Positions 37,564 through 46,611 of a DNA stretch of 64,000 nucleotides are shown here, in pieces; within the stretch, counting starts at the first letter, position 1, and every line of letters starts with the position of its first letter. A program made the translations under genes and the position numbers. The DNA comes from an uncultured Psychrobacter sp. (lineage in GTDB: Bacteria; Pseudomonadota; Gammaproteobacteria; Pseudomonadales; Moraxellaceae). The stretch lies in the NCBI RefSeq assembly GCF_947488565.1, contig NZ_CANKZC010000002.1, forward strand, positions 496,001 to 560,000, given 5' to 3'. Below the pieces are notes generated by a model. That model worked only from the letters and a program-made list of their open reading frames with translations. It did not search any database and was not told where the DNA came from.

Positions 37564-37899
37564 ATGACGACTATGACTACCTCGACACCCAATACCGCTA
37601 TCAATCATCATTTGGATACCCAAGGACTTATATGTCCGGAGCCAGTTATGATGCTGCATCGAACCATTCGTAAAGCCGATGGCGGCGATATCATTGAAAT
37701 TCTTGCAACCGATCCTGCGACGACGCGTGATATTCCTAATTTTTGTCGTCATCTCGGTCACGAGCTTGTACATCAAGAAACACTGGCTGAAAACGTACAC
37801 TTAAATGCTGATCCTGATGAAATCACCATTGATAGCGATGATGCTACGCCTACAAATATGACACTTTATCGATATTTGGTTAAGAAAAAAACGGCATAG
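37564..37899 (+). CDS. tusA: Sulfurtransferase TusA family protein
   Basis: A 111-residue protein of the SirA/TusA fold. The signature LDTQGLICPEPVMMLHRTIRK contains the active-site Cys in C-P-x-P, near residue 23. TusA accepts persulfide sulfur from IscS and passes it to TusBCD for 2-thiouridine formation in tRNA. It is longer than E. coli TusA (81) because of a short N-terminal and an acidic C-terminal extension. Confidence 0.93.
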   Translation: MTTMTTSTPNTAINHHLDTQGLICPEPVMMLHRTIRKADGGDIIEILATDPATTRDIPNFCRHLGHELVHQETLAENVHLNADPDEITIDSDDATPTNMTLYRYLVKKKTA

Positions 37900-37965
37900 A
37901 ATTTCTAAGCGTGTCTTTGTGAATATCTTTCATCGCTGTCTTTATTCTTACTTGAGCACTATTTT

Positions 37966-38904
37966 ATGAGTCGTGATCGCGCCGTGCAACAACGCCAACC
38001 TAAAGCACTGGCAGTAGACGACGAGCCCAGTTATATGACTGAGTTTCGTCAAGCGATGCTGGCCCGTGGTCTGGCGACACGTACGCGTAACGCTTATGTC
38101 CGCGATTTGCGTACTTGCGAGCTGACCAATCCCCTTGCCTTAACGAAATGGCAAGCTGAAGATGTATTGCATTGTCTGTCACTTCTTGCTCAAGATGATA
38201 AAACCCCGCGCACTCAAGCACGTATGCTCTCAAGCCTACGTCAATTCTACTTATGGATGATCGCCAGCAACCTGCGCGAAGATAACCCGTGCGAGCGTAT
38301 TAAAAGTCCTAAACTTGGACGTCCTTTACCAAAAGATTTAGCCGAAGCAGATGTCGATAACCTACTTGCTGCACCTGATACTAGCACCGCGCTGGGTCTA
38401 CGTGATAAAGCTATGTTAGAAGTGTTATATGCTTGCGGCTTACGGGTTAGTGAGCTGATTAATCTTGCGCTTGAACAAGTCAATCTTAATGCTGGCTGGT
38501 TACAGATTACGGGGAAAGGCAATAAAACGCGGCTGGTACCGCTAGGCGAATATGCAGCGGACGCGCTGGACGATTATCTGTCTCATGGGCGTGGCGATTT
38601 GATTGCGCATTTAAAGTCTGGCAATTGCCAAGCGGTGTTTTTGACCGCGCAAGGCGGTTATATGACGCGGCAGAACTTTTGGTACTTATTAAAGAAATAC
38701 GCCAAAGTTGCCAGTATTGATAAAGAGCTATCGCCGCATACGCTACGTCACGCCTTTGCGACTCACTTGCTCAATCATGGCGCGGACCTTCGTAGCGTGC
38801 AGTTGTTATTGGGCCATAGTGACTTATCGACTACGCAGATTTATACCCATGTGGCGACGGCAAGATTGCAAAAATTGCATGCAGAGCACCATCCGCGTGG
38901 CTAA
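37966..38904 (+). CDS. xerD: Site-specific tyrosine recombinase XerD
   Basis: A 312-residue tyrosine recombinase that, with XerC, resolves chromosome dimers at dif. SAM-like core-binding domain (about 20–115) and catalytic domain with Arg near 160 (CGLRVSELINLA), Lys near 186 (GKGNKTRLVPLG), His-x-x-Arg near 257–260 (HTLRHAFATHLL), His near 283 (LLGHSDLSTTQIY) and Tyr near 292. The GLRDKAMLEVLYACGLRVSE block favours XerD over XerC. No mobile element adjoins it, so it is housekeeping. Confidence 0.93.
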   Translation: MSRDRAVQQRQPKALAVDDEPSYMTEFRQAMLARGLATRTRNAYVRDLRTCELTNPLALTKWQAEDVLHCLSLLAQDDKTPRTQARMLSSLRQFYLWMIASNLREDNPCERIKSPKLGRPLPKDLAEADVDNLLAAPDTSTALGLRDKAMLEVLYACGLRVSELINLALEQVNLNAGWLQITGKGNKTRLVPLGEYAADALDDYLSHGRGDLIAHLKSGNCQAVFLTAQGGYMTRQNFWYLLKKYAKVASIDKELSPHTLRHAFATHLLNHGADLRSVQLLLGHSDLSTTQIYTHVATARLQKLHAEHHPRG

Positions 38905-38947
38905 AATTAAAATCTAACATTATCGATGATTGTAAAAGGAATATATC

Positions 38948-39286
38948 GTGTCGCAAGCTCAGTCGTCTCTTCAGCCTACCCTGACAAAAGGGCAAAACTC
39001 TGCACTCAAAAACCTTACCATTATGGGTTACTTAGAAGGTACGTCCTTTTTATTATTACTTGGTGTCGCAATGCCACTCAAATATATGTTGGGTATTCCT
39101 GAAGCGGTAAGATATATCGGTATGGCACACGGGGTACTATTTATCGGTTATATTCTGGTACTTGTATTCACTGCGAGTAAAATAAAAATGCCACTATGGG
39201 CACTGCCTGCTGGTGTGCTTGGCTCGTTTTTGCCCTTTGGTCCGTTTATATTTGATCATTTTTTGAAGAAGCGTTTGGAAAAGTAG
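38948..39286 (+). CDS. DUF3817 family integral membrane protein
   Basis: A 112-residue protein with three hydrophobic segments and the DUF3817 pattern: LEGTSFLLLLGVAMPLKYML, then AHGVLFIGYILVL and a C-terminal PFGPFIFDHFLKK. The function is unknown. The start is a GTG at 38948 (TAAAAGGAATATATC before it). It follows xerD by 43 bp. The sequence after the stop repeats the last 13 bases twice. Confidence 0.85.
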   Translation: MSQAQSSLQPTLTKGQNSALKNLTIMGYLEGTSFLLLLGVAMPLKYMLGIPEAVRYIGMAHGVLFIGYILVLVFTASKIKMPLWALPAGVLGSFLPFGPFIFDHFLKKRLEK

Positions 39287-39619
39287 TTTGGAAAAGTAGT
39301 TTGGAAAAAAATTGAGTATCAGTAACGATGTTACAGATGAATACAACTTATAATATTGAGATAAAAAATCGCTAATTATGAAGGTTTCAAAATGAACTTC
39401 GATTAAAAATTATGTGGTTTTTCCATTTATCAACTTTAAACCTTGATCTTTATTAAATATGCTTTTAACTCAGAACTAAAACACAATTTTATTCTTCTGA
39501 ATTACCGACCACTATGTGAAATACAATTCTATCAATCCCTAGCTGCAAACCTATCCTTTTCTCGTTACAATACCTGTCATAGCTTATTAACTTTTTCCTA
39601 TCTATTATCCGAGAACCCT

Positions 39620-40228
39620 ATGAGCCATAGACCTCCTGCTGACCTATTAAAAAACGCTGAACACTGGCGCGAAGACATTCATTTTAAAGAGGATGTGCTG
39701 GGTAAGCCGTTTGAATTTACCACCACTTGGGGCATTTTTTCACCGCAAAAGCTTGATGACGGTAGCCTCATGCTGCTTGATTATGTGGACTTTCAAGCGG
39801 ATGATGATTCGATCGATCTGGGCTGCGGTTATGGTGTGCTCGGTATGACAGCAGCGCGCGAATGTCCAAATGGTCAGCATACTTTGATTGATAAAGACTT
39901 TATGGCGGTAGAATATGCACGCCGTAATTGCGTGCAAAATGGTCTAAACAATGTCGATGTGCATTTATCAAATGGCTTTAATCATGTGGCAAAAAACAAA
40001 GACTTTAGCCTTGTGATGTCAAACTTGCCAGCCAAGGTCGGTAAGGAGCAGCATTATCTATACTTCCTCGATGCCTATGCTCGTATGCGCCAAGGTGGAC
40101 GTTTTTATGTGGTCACGATCAACGGCCTACGCCAGTTTATGAAGCGCTCGTTTACCGAAGTATTTGGTAATAGTGAAAAGGTCAAGCAAGGCAAGACCTA
40201 TACTATTACGATGGCAACCAAAGACTAA
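39620..40228 (+). CDS. Class I SAM-dependent methyltransferase (MTS/RsmC-like)
   Basis: A 202-residue Rossmann-fold methyltransferase. SAM motif I is DLGCGYGVLGMTAA; motif IV is SNLPAKVGKEQHY, where RsmC/PrmC-type enzymes have N-P-P-(Y/F). It therefore resembles the small MTS proteins that resemble the RsmC catalytic half, with a changed catalytic tetrapeptide. The target may be RNA or a small molecule. The ATG at 39620 is chosen because the upstream extension is AT-rich with a non-protein-like composition. Confidence 0.8.
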   Translation: MSHRPPADLLKNAEHWREDIHFKEDVLGKPFEFTTTWGIFSPQKLDDGSLMLLDYVDFQADDDSIDLGCGYGVLGMTAARECPNGQHTLIDKDFMAVEYARRNCVQNGLNNVDVHLSNGFNHVAKNKDFSLVMSNLPAKVGKEQHYLYFLDAYARMRQGGRFYVVTINGLRQFMKRSFTEVFGNSEKVKQGKTYTITMATKD

Positions 40229-40247
40229 AACGATTTATATCTGCCAT

Positions 40248-40280
40248 AAAAAAAACACGCTAACGTTAGCGTGTTTTTTT
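40248..40280 (+). terminator. Bidirectional terminator between the methyltransferase and lptG
   Basis: ACACGCTAACGTTAGCGTGT is a perfect palindrome with an A run before and seven T after. It lies between convergent genes and can serve both. Confidence 0.9.
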
Positions 40281-40306
40281 ATGCATACTTTAGGACGCAC
40301 CCTAAG

Positions 40307-41515
40307 CTACATCTGCCGTTTTATCAGATAAAAACCTAAGGCTGCACTACCGATAATTGGTAACAGTACCATGAGCATGGGCGAGAAGCCCGTCGCCAAT
40401 GAGACGAAGCCGACCAAATCTTGCACATAGCTAAATAGCAAACCAAAAAGTAACGCGACGACGATACGCAAGCCTAGGCTATGCGTGCGCAATGAGCCAA
40501 AAACGAATGAACAAGCGACAATCACCAGCGATAAGATGGACAGCGGTGATAACAGCTTTTGCCAAAATGCAAGCTCATGTGGCAACGAGCGCTTGCCTTG
40601 TCGTTGCATAAATTGACGATGTTCATAAAGCTGTGTCAGAGACAAATCCTCTGCTTTGCGAGTCAGTAAATAGACGGACTCAGGTGCAAAGGGCAGACTT
40701 AGAGTATCTAATGAGGTCTTAGATTGGCTACTCTCAAAACCTTGATTAATGGTCAGCTTAGTCATGTTATTTAGCTGCCACTCGTACCGATATTGCTCGC
40801 TTAGCTTGCCAGTAGTGCCCAAAGATTCCCGACCAATGTACTGCCCACCCATCGCATGAGTGGCTGTTTGTAAATCACCATTATTGTCCAGATGCCAACG
40901 TTTGACTTCACCAATGTTACCTTGTACATCCGCATAATCGATATATAAAATATCACTGCCATCAGGCTGTACATTACCGTCCGTATTGCTTTCAGTTGTA
41001 GTTTGAAAGCGCGGCTGCATCGTCCAGTAGCCACGTACTGAAGTGACTAGTGAGCTGCTGTCTTCGTTGTTTATTTCACGAGCCAGTTGGTTAGAGTTGG
41101 GCAGTACAAACTGATTTAGCATTAGTGCCAATAGTACAAACAATAACGCTGGTTGCAATACCCAGCCGACGATGCGATATATACTGACGCCAGCGGCACG
41201 CATGACGACAAGCTCACTTTTACTAGCCAGCAACCCCAAGCCCACTACTGCACCAAGTAGTGCGCCTGTTGGCATAAACTGCTCTAAAAAGTAAGGCGAG
41301 CGGTAAAAAATATATCTGAGCGCATCAGACATAGTATAACTATCAGACAAATCCTCAAGCTCAGACAAGTAGGTAAACAAGACTTGTAATGCCCATAGCC
41401 CAACTACCGCCGCGATAATCGCTAAAAGCGCATTGGTTTTGACATAACGTCCAAGCACCTTTAAATTGGAGGAACGGCTTTGAAAGATCTGAGCTTTAGA
41501 TAACAAGGCGCGCAT
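40307..41515 (-). CDS. lptG: LPS export permease LptG
   Basis: A 402-residue inner-membrane protein of the LptB2FGC transporter, which extracts lipopolysaccharide for transfer to LptA. It has the LptF/G layout: three transmembrane helices at the N-terminus (to about residue 125), a periplasmic beta-jellyroll (about 130–305) and three C-terminal helices. It shows YLKTNALLAIIAAVVGLWAL-like opening sequence and the conserved SELVVMRAAGVSIYRIVGW coupling helix. The ATG overlaps the lptF stop by one base. Confidence 0.95.
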   Translation of the reverse strand: MRALLSKAQIFQSRSSNLKVLGRYVKTNALLAIIAAVVGLWALQVLFTYLSELEDLSDSYTMSDALRYIFYRSPYFLEQFMPTGALLGAVVGLGLLASKSELVVMRAAGVSIYRIVGWVLQPALLFVLLALMLNQFVLPNSNQLAREINNEDSSSLVTSVRGYWTMQPRFQTTTESNTDGNVQPDGSDILYIDYADVQGNIGEVKRWHLDNNGDLQTATHAMGGQYIGRESLGTTGKLSEQYRYEWQLNNMTKLTINQGFESSQSKTSLDTLSLPFAPESVYLLTRKAEDLSLTQLYEHRQFMQRQGKRSLPHELAFWQKLLSPLSILSLVIVACSFVFGSLRTHSLGLRIVVALLFGLLFSYVQDLVGFVSLATGFSPMLMVLLPIIGSAALGFYLIKRQM

Positions 41516-42717
41516 TAGAGCTGACCTCCATTAGAGTCTTTTATTGAATTATCGACAGACCCCAATGACTTATCTTCAAAACGCACACGCAATCGGTGCT
41601 GAAAGCGGCTGCCCCAATTCATATAAAGCGCCAATGCCATAAATCCTAGTACCAGCCATGCGTACGCCCAAACGCTCACGCTACCCTTACCCACAGCATT
41701 CTTCAAAGATATGATGCCAAGCGCACAACTGACAAACAATAAAATGGAGGGAAACAGTCGCAACCAGCGACCTTGACGCGGACGTACTTGTGCAAGCGGT
41801 ACAGCAAGCATAGGAGCGATAATCATCAGCCAAGGTAGCGTAAAGCGGTAGCCAAGCTCACCTTGTGCTGCTCGTAGCGCATCAGCACTACCAACTTGCA
41901 CACTGCCTGTAGCGGCCTGCCATAAAGGTCCGATTTCTTGGGTTTCAATATTGTTTTCAGTCACCACCTCTTTTGAGGATTCAGTTAACGTAATACGATA
42001 ACGATCAAAGCCTACTTGATTGTACTTCAGGCTACCTGCGCCCACTTCATAACGTCGACCTTGGAATAGATCTAACTGCGTCACACCGCTACCAGCATTC
42101 TCTACTTGCTCAGCGCGCTTAGCCAAGGTAATGGTGTCTTTATTAATAGAATGATCCGTATTGTCAGCTGACTTTTTGGACGGCTCAGATTGGATAAGTA
42201 CCACATCTTGTAGCTGCGTTTTGTCATCGCTAAGACTGCCTACATACAAATGATAATTACCGCTACTAATAAACTCATTGGGACGAATTAAGTCAAAAGC
42301 ACTTGTCAATGCTTGTTGCTGCCAAACCGCCTCAGATGAGCGCACCCCCCACGGCTTACCGACAATCGATAATGCCGCCTCCCCTACAAACAATGCCAGA
42401 ATTAATGGGGTCATCAATCGCGCAAGCTTACCGCGAGAGACACCGCTGGCATTGATAACCGCCATTTCTTGATCGACATACAGACGTCCAAACACCAGCA
42501 TCAACGCAATAAAAAACGCTAACGGTAAAATAAGCTCTAAAAAATACGGCAAGTTATAACCAATAATGACAAACAATAAGCCAATATCGAGATTCCCTTC
42601 AGCAGCAATTCCAAAGTAACGTATTAGGCGACCACCAAGCATCATCACTACCAAAAAGCCCAATACCAAAGCAGTGGTTGAGGCAACCTGACGGGTCATG
42701 TAACGGCGTAATATCAC
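41515..42717 (-). CDS. lptF: LPS export permease LptF
   Basis: A 400-residue partner of LptG with the same fold: N-terminal helices, a periplasmic jellyroll (about 135–290) and C-terminal helices. The coupling motif is EMAVINASGVSRGKLARL and the opening is ILRRYMTRQVASTTALVLG. Both are essential for outer-membrane assembly. It is translationally coupled to lptG and divergent from the cysteine hydrolase gene; pepA–holC lies further right. Confidence 0.95.
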   Translation of the reverse strand: MILRRYMTRQVASTTALVLGFLVVMMLGGRLIRYFGIAAEGNLDIGLLFVIIGYNLPYFLELILPLAFFIALMLVFGRLYVDQEMAVINASGVSRGKLARLMTPLILALFVGEAALSIVGKPWGVRSSEAVWQQQALTSAFDLIRPNEFISSGNYHLYVGSLSDDKTQLQDVVLIQSEPSKKSADNTDHSINKDTITLAKRAEQVENAGSGVTQLDLFQGRRYEVGAGSLKYNQVGFDRYRITLTESSKEVVTENNIETQEIGPLWQAATGSVQVGSADALRAAQGELGYRFTLPWLMIIAPMLAVPLAQVRPRQGRWLRLFPSILLFVSCALGIISLKNAVGKGSVSVWAYAWLVLGFMALALYMNWGSRFQHRLRVRFEDKSLGSVDNSIKDSNGGQL

Positions 42718-43235
42718 AATAGGTACTCTTAAACAGTTGGTATTGGTGCGTTTCTTCGCAAACTTAATGACGGTTTTTAAGGTGTCGATTGGGTATTATA
42801 GAGATAGCATTGCTCAGGTAAATACTTAAATAAATATAAACATCATTGAACCACTGGTTAGCGACATCGTATAAAAATTAGTGACGACTAGCGAGCAAGA
42901 CAACCGCTAATGCTAGCACGTTTTGGTAAAAAATAGCGGTGAAATGTGTTTGGAAACATTACCTAACCCTTGCCAACGGCTTATTTTTCATAACATAAAG
43001 TAGTCCGATACGATAAAGTCATATAGCTTAATAAAAACGATAGGTAGACTGGTTTAGTCATATAAAGGCTTTGAATGATTTGGTTTGAAAACATAAAAAG
43101 GTTTGTTTGTCATTCGTATCACTGATCGAATATCGGCGCTATTCATTGCTAAACTCATGTATTGTCAAAAATCACGATCAACATTTACTATACCAATAGT
43201 CTATTCCTTACTTATGCAGCCTAATGGAGAACAAT
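42718..43235. other. Divergent intergenic region, 518 bp
   Basis: Upstream region of lptF and of the cysteine hydrolase gene. It contains at 42951–42974 one copy of a 24-bp interspersed repeat whose second copy is at 43887. Otherwise AT-rich without coding potential. Confidence 0.45.
42951..42974 (+). repeat. 24-bp interspersed repeat, copy 1
   Basis: The sequence TGGAAACATT-AC-CTAACCCTTGCC recurs at 43887–43910 with only the middle dinucleotide changed (CA). The two copies flank the cysteine hydrolase gene in the same orientation. Confidence 0.6.
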
Positions 43236-43841
43236 ATGTCTAACCCCTCTACCTTGCTTGAATTAGCTGGTGGCGAATTTGATACGCTTGATTGGTCAAA
43301 TTGCGCTATCGTCTTTATCGATTATCAAAACGAATATGTGGACGGTGCTATGCCACTAGGTCAATCGGGTAGTAAGGCGATTGACAATGCACGCCTACTG
43401 CTTGATAAGGCTCGCAAAAAAGACCTTCCTATCTTTCATATCGCCCATCATGGTGAAGACAATGGCAACGTTTTTGATCCATTATCTTCTAATGTTGCTA
43501 TTGTTGACGATTTAAAACCGATGAATGGCGAAAAAACCATTACCAAAAAGCATCCTAATGCGTTTTATAATACTGAGCTTAGTACACTTATCTCTACTGC
43601 GCAAAAGCAGCAAATTATCTTTGCAGGTTTTATGAGTCATATGTGTGTCAGCTCAAGTGTCAGAGCTGCCTTTGACTTAGGCTTTACTAATTTTGTCTGT
43701 CATGATGCTTGTGCCACTCGCGACCTTCCCAACGCTAAAAGAGAGACGATAAGTGCTAACACTATGCATGACACGGCTATGGCAGCGTTGCAAGATAGGT
43801 TTGCTGCGCTAGTATCGACTGACGAGCTGGTCAATGACTAA
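43236..43841 (+). CDS. Isochorismatase-like cysteine hydrolase
   Basis: A 201-residue alpha/beta hydrolase of the isochorismatase-like superfamily. Catalytic residues by family pattern: Asp in VFIDYQNEYVDG, Lys in KKHPNAFYNTEL, and Cys in GFMSHMCVSSSVRAAFDLGF. The cis-peptide glycine loop precedes the Cys. Substrates in this family include nicotinamide, carbamoyl compounds and isochorismate, and none can be assigned here. The ATG at 43236 is chosen because GGAGAA precedes it and lies inside the longer frame. Confidence 0.9.
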   Translation: MSNPSTLLELAGGEFDTLDWSNCAIVFIDYQNEYVDGAMPLGQSGSKAIDNARLLLDKARKKDLPIFHIAHHGEDNGNVFDPLSSNVAIVDDLKPMNGEKTITKKHPNAFYNTELSTLISTAQKQQIIFAGFMSHMCVSSSVRAAFDLGFTNFVCHDACATRDLPNAKRETISANTMHDTAMAALQDRFAALVSTDELVND

Positions 43842-44157
43842 TCAGTTGCAGATGGTGAGTGCGGGCGAATAGGGTAGAAAAACATATGGAAACATTCACT
43901 AACCCTTGCCCTCTGCGCACGAATTATTCAATATGCTACACTACACCCATAATCAAATATACTAAAAATGTATCGCTGTTAATGCAGTCGCTGTCAAAGT
44001 GTAGAAGTCATGATTTACTCATTTTAGGTTCAGAGTTTATCAATAAATGAATGATCAATAATCTGTCTTATTTAACTTTTTATTTTACAATTTTGATGTG
44101 AGTATCTGCATCATTTATCAACACTTTTTATATTACTACTCTAATAAGGATAACTAT
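43842..44157. other. Intergenic region before pepA, 316 bp
   Basis: It contains the second 24-bp repeat copy (43887–43910). The remainder is AT-rich and carries no convincing gene; a 63-codon frame starting at GTG 43859 spans the repeat and has no ribosome binding site. Confidence 0.45.
43887..43910 (+). repeat. 24-bp interspersed repeat, copy 2
   Basis: It matches 42951–42974 at 22 of 24 positions. Outside the 24 bp the flanks do not align. Confidence 0.6.
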
Positions 44158-45828
44158 ATGAATATCAAACTATCTCAGCATTTGCCAAAGACTCATACGC
44201 AAAAAATGCTCAAAAAAGAAGCAAAGAGTAAAGATGAAGCTTGCCTTGTGGTTTTGGTGGACGATAAAAAGAACATCCTTGCCAAATCGGCTTTAACTGA
44301 CTATACCGCGCGTATCGAGCAGTTGATTGAGGTCTCACACTTTAACGGTAAAGCTTGCGAGACAGTGGCAGATTATGCGTTGGCAGGGGACAAAAAAACC
44401 ACCAAGCAAAACCCTGTACAACTCTTATTAGTTGGCGCTGGTAATGTTGATAAACTGAACGAAACTGTTTTACAGAAGATTGCTAAAACCATCTATAGCA
44501 GCACCCAAAAACGTGTGGCATCGATTACTGTCGCATTGGGTGATACTCTAGAAGAAAACCATTTTGGTCAATTTGCCCTCAATCTATTGGCAGCAAGCTA
44601 TCGTTTTGACAAATACAAGTCAGAGCAAACTACGCCCATATTGACCGATATCTATTTGGTGGCTGATGAGTCACTACAGCCTGCGCTAGATTTTGCCCAA
44701 TCAGTCTTTGCAGGTCAAAGTCTGACCCGTGATGTCGCCAATGAGCCAGGCAATATTTGCTTCCCGGCGTATATGGCAGAACAAGCCGAAGCGCTTGCCA
44801 AGACTTATCCTGACCTATTAAAAGTGAGCGTACTTGGTGAAGATGAGATGTCAGCGCTAGGTATGGAGTGCTTTTTAGCAGTGGCTAAGGGCTCTACCAA
44901 AGAAGGTAAGCTGGTACTTATGGAGTATCGAGGCAAATCTAACTTTAGTGCCAATGCTGACGCTAGCAAAGAGGCCACTAGTAGTGCGAAAGTTTCTGGC
45001 AGTTTAAAAGCATTGGCTGATAAATTACCAACCAAAACCTCTAATAAGAAAACGGCTAAAAATGCAGTTACCAGTAGCGATGATAATGCACAAGCTGTAA
45101 ACGATGATGCTCCTATCGTGTTGGTCGGTAAAGGCATAACATTTGACTCAGGTGGTATCTCAATCAAGCCTGGTGCGGCCATGGATGAGATGAAATTTGA
45201 TATGGGCGGTTCAGCGTCTGTGCTTGGTACGCTCAAAGCCTTATGTGAAGCGCGTCTACCGATCAATGTTGTGGGCGCCCTCGCCTGCGCTGAAAATATG
45301 CCATCAGGCGATGCTACTCGCCCAGGGGATATCGTCAAAGCCATGAACGGTAAATCAGTTGAAGTCTTAAATACCGATGCTGAAGGCCGTTTAGTACTGG
45401 CAGATACCTTGTGCTACGTACAACGTTATCAGCCAAAAGCCATCATTGATGTCGCGACATTGACTGGTGCCTGTGTGGTCGCATTAGGTCATGTACGTTC
45501 AGCGGTCTTTAGTAATGATGAAGATGTATTATTTGAATTAGAGAACGCCAGTAATCAGACAGGTGATCTTATCTGGCATATGCCAATGGATGATGCTTAT
45601 CAAGCACAGCTTGACTCGCCTATCGCTGATATGCAAAATATCGGTGGCAAAGGTGCAGGCGCTGTGACCGCTGCTTGTTTTTTGTCACGCTTTGTGAAAG
45701 AAGGTCAAGCATGGGCGCATTTAGATATTGCTGGCACCGCGTGGAGCTCAGGTAAAGATAAAGCGGCAACAGGTCGCCCTGTGCCATTATTTATGCAATA
45801 CTTGAAAAATAGCGCAAATATGGCCTAA
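44158..45828 (+). CDS. pepA: Leucyl aminopeptidase (cytosol aminopeptidase)
   Basis: A 556-residue M17 hexameric two-metal aminopeptidase. The catalytic half carries VGKGITFDSGGISIKPG, KFDMGGSA and the signature NTDAEGRLVLAD near residue 405. Between the domains there is a Lys/Ser/Asn/Asp-rich insert (about 262–315) absent from the 503-residue E. coli enzyme, which accounts for the extra length. AAGGATA precedes the ATG at 44158. In E. coli PepA also binds DNA for Xer recombination at cer. It is followed by holC after 21 bp, as in E. coli. Confidence 0.96.
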   Translation: MNIKLSQHLPKTHTQKMLKKEAKSKDEACLVVLVDDKKNILAKSALTDYTARIEQLIEVSHFNGKACETVADYALAGDKKTTKQNPVQLLLVGAGNVDKLNETVLQKIAKTIYSSTQKRVASITVALGDTLEENHFGQFALNLLAASYRFDKYKSEQTTPILTDIYLVADESLQPALDFAQSVFAGQSLTRDVANEPGNICFPAYMAEQAEALAKTYPDLLKVSVLGEDEMSALGMECFLAVAKGSTKEGKLVLMEYRGKSNFSANADASKEATSSAKVSGSLKALADKLPTKTSNKKTAKNAVTSSDDNAQAVNDDAPIVLVGKGITFDSGGISIKPGAAMDEMKFDMGGSASVLGTLKALCEARLPINVVGALACAENMPSGDATRPGDIVKAMNGKSVEVLNTDAEGRLVLADTLCYVQRYQPKAIIDVATLTGACVVALGHVRSAVFSNDEDVLFELENASNQTGDLIWHMPMDDAYQAQLDSPIADMQNIGGKGAGAVTAACFLSRFVKEGQAWAHLDIAGTAWSSGKDKAATGRPVPLFMQYLKNSANMA

Positions 45829-45849
45829 TTCATTGACGAAAACCCATTT

Positions 45850-46329
45850 ATGAAAATTAGCTTTTATGTATTAAGTGAGAGTAAAGCCCAAGATTTCTTG
45901 GGCTTTATTTGTCAGTTGACTCAAACAGCACTCAACAAAAGTAATCAATCACTATTAATTCTTACTCAAGATAAGACCTTGTTGTCGACGCTTGATGAGG
46001 CGCTATGGACTCAAGATGAGACAAGCTTTATCCCGCATCAATGCCTTGCAACTTTAACTAACGCTACCTCTGACGATAATGCTACTAAAGCAAATAATAA
46101 AATGTCAGCACCGGTTTTATTAGGTAGCTATATGCCTGCTGATTTTAACGGTATCGTACTTAATACCACGCTACATCCAGTCAACGACTTTACGGCAGTG
46201 ACTAACAACGCTAAGCCCACTCGGGTCCTTGAGTTGATCAAGCCTGATGCAACCAGTGTGCAAGAAGGGCGTCATAAATATAAGCACTATAAACAGTTAG
46301 GCTATGAATTGACACACTTCAAAGTATAA
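45850..46329 (+). CDS. holC: DNA polymerase III subunit chi
   Basis: A 159-residue clamp-loader accessory protein that links the replisome to SSB. Family features are the N-terminal ISFYVLSES, TLDEALWTQDETSFIPHQC, and PVLLG, then VLELIK and GRHKYKHYKQLGYELTHFK at the end. A low-complexity insert (TNATSDDNATKANNK) sits mid-protein. It directly follows pepA. Confidence 0.88.
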   Translation: MKISFYVLSESKAQDFLGFICQLTQTALNKSNQSLLILTQDKTLLSTLDEALWTQDETSFIPHQCLATLTNATSDDNATKANNKMSAPVLLGSYMPADFNGIVLNTTLHPVNDFTAVTNNAKPTRVLELIKPDATSVQEGRHKYKHYKQLGYELTHFKV

Positions 46330-46611
46330 TTGACCAATCTTAAAACCATAGAATATCCTCTCTTATCGTCTTCACTCTTGTATAATAAACTTTCTAAATA
46401 AGCTGATTGAGAAAAAACTGGCTTGCCCATACTTACCTGCTGATTTTCTCTTATTCATTATATTTTTAACTTTGTATCATTGTTATTGTTGCTTTTATAG
46501 TCAACTAATAATCACTATTAGGTGAATAAGTTAAAAAATGCTACTATCTGTCGTCTCGTTTTTTATTGTTACTACAATTTATTTTTTACTGACGAATTTG
46601 AGGATAGATAG

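Noticed and set aside
37966..38904. Tyrosine recombinase as a mobile-element integrase
   Set aside because: The motifs and length are those of housekeeping XerD, and no attachment repeats or cargo genes flank it.
39270..39312. Tandem 13-bp repeat after the DUF3817 gene
   Set aside because: Two and a half copies of a short unit at a gene end. This is simple slippage without associated structure.
43859..44050. 63-codon frame before pepA
   Set aside because: It starts at GTG without a ribosome binding site, crosses the interspersed repeat and has no protein-like pattern.
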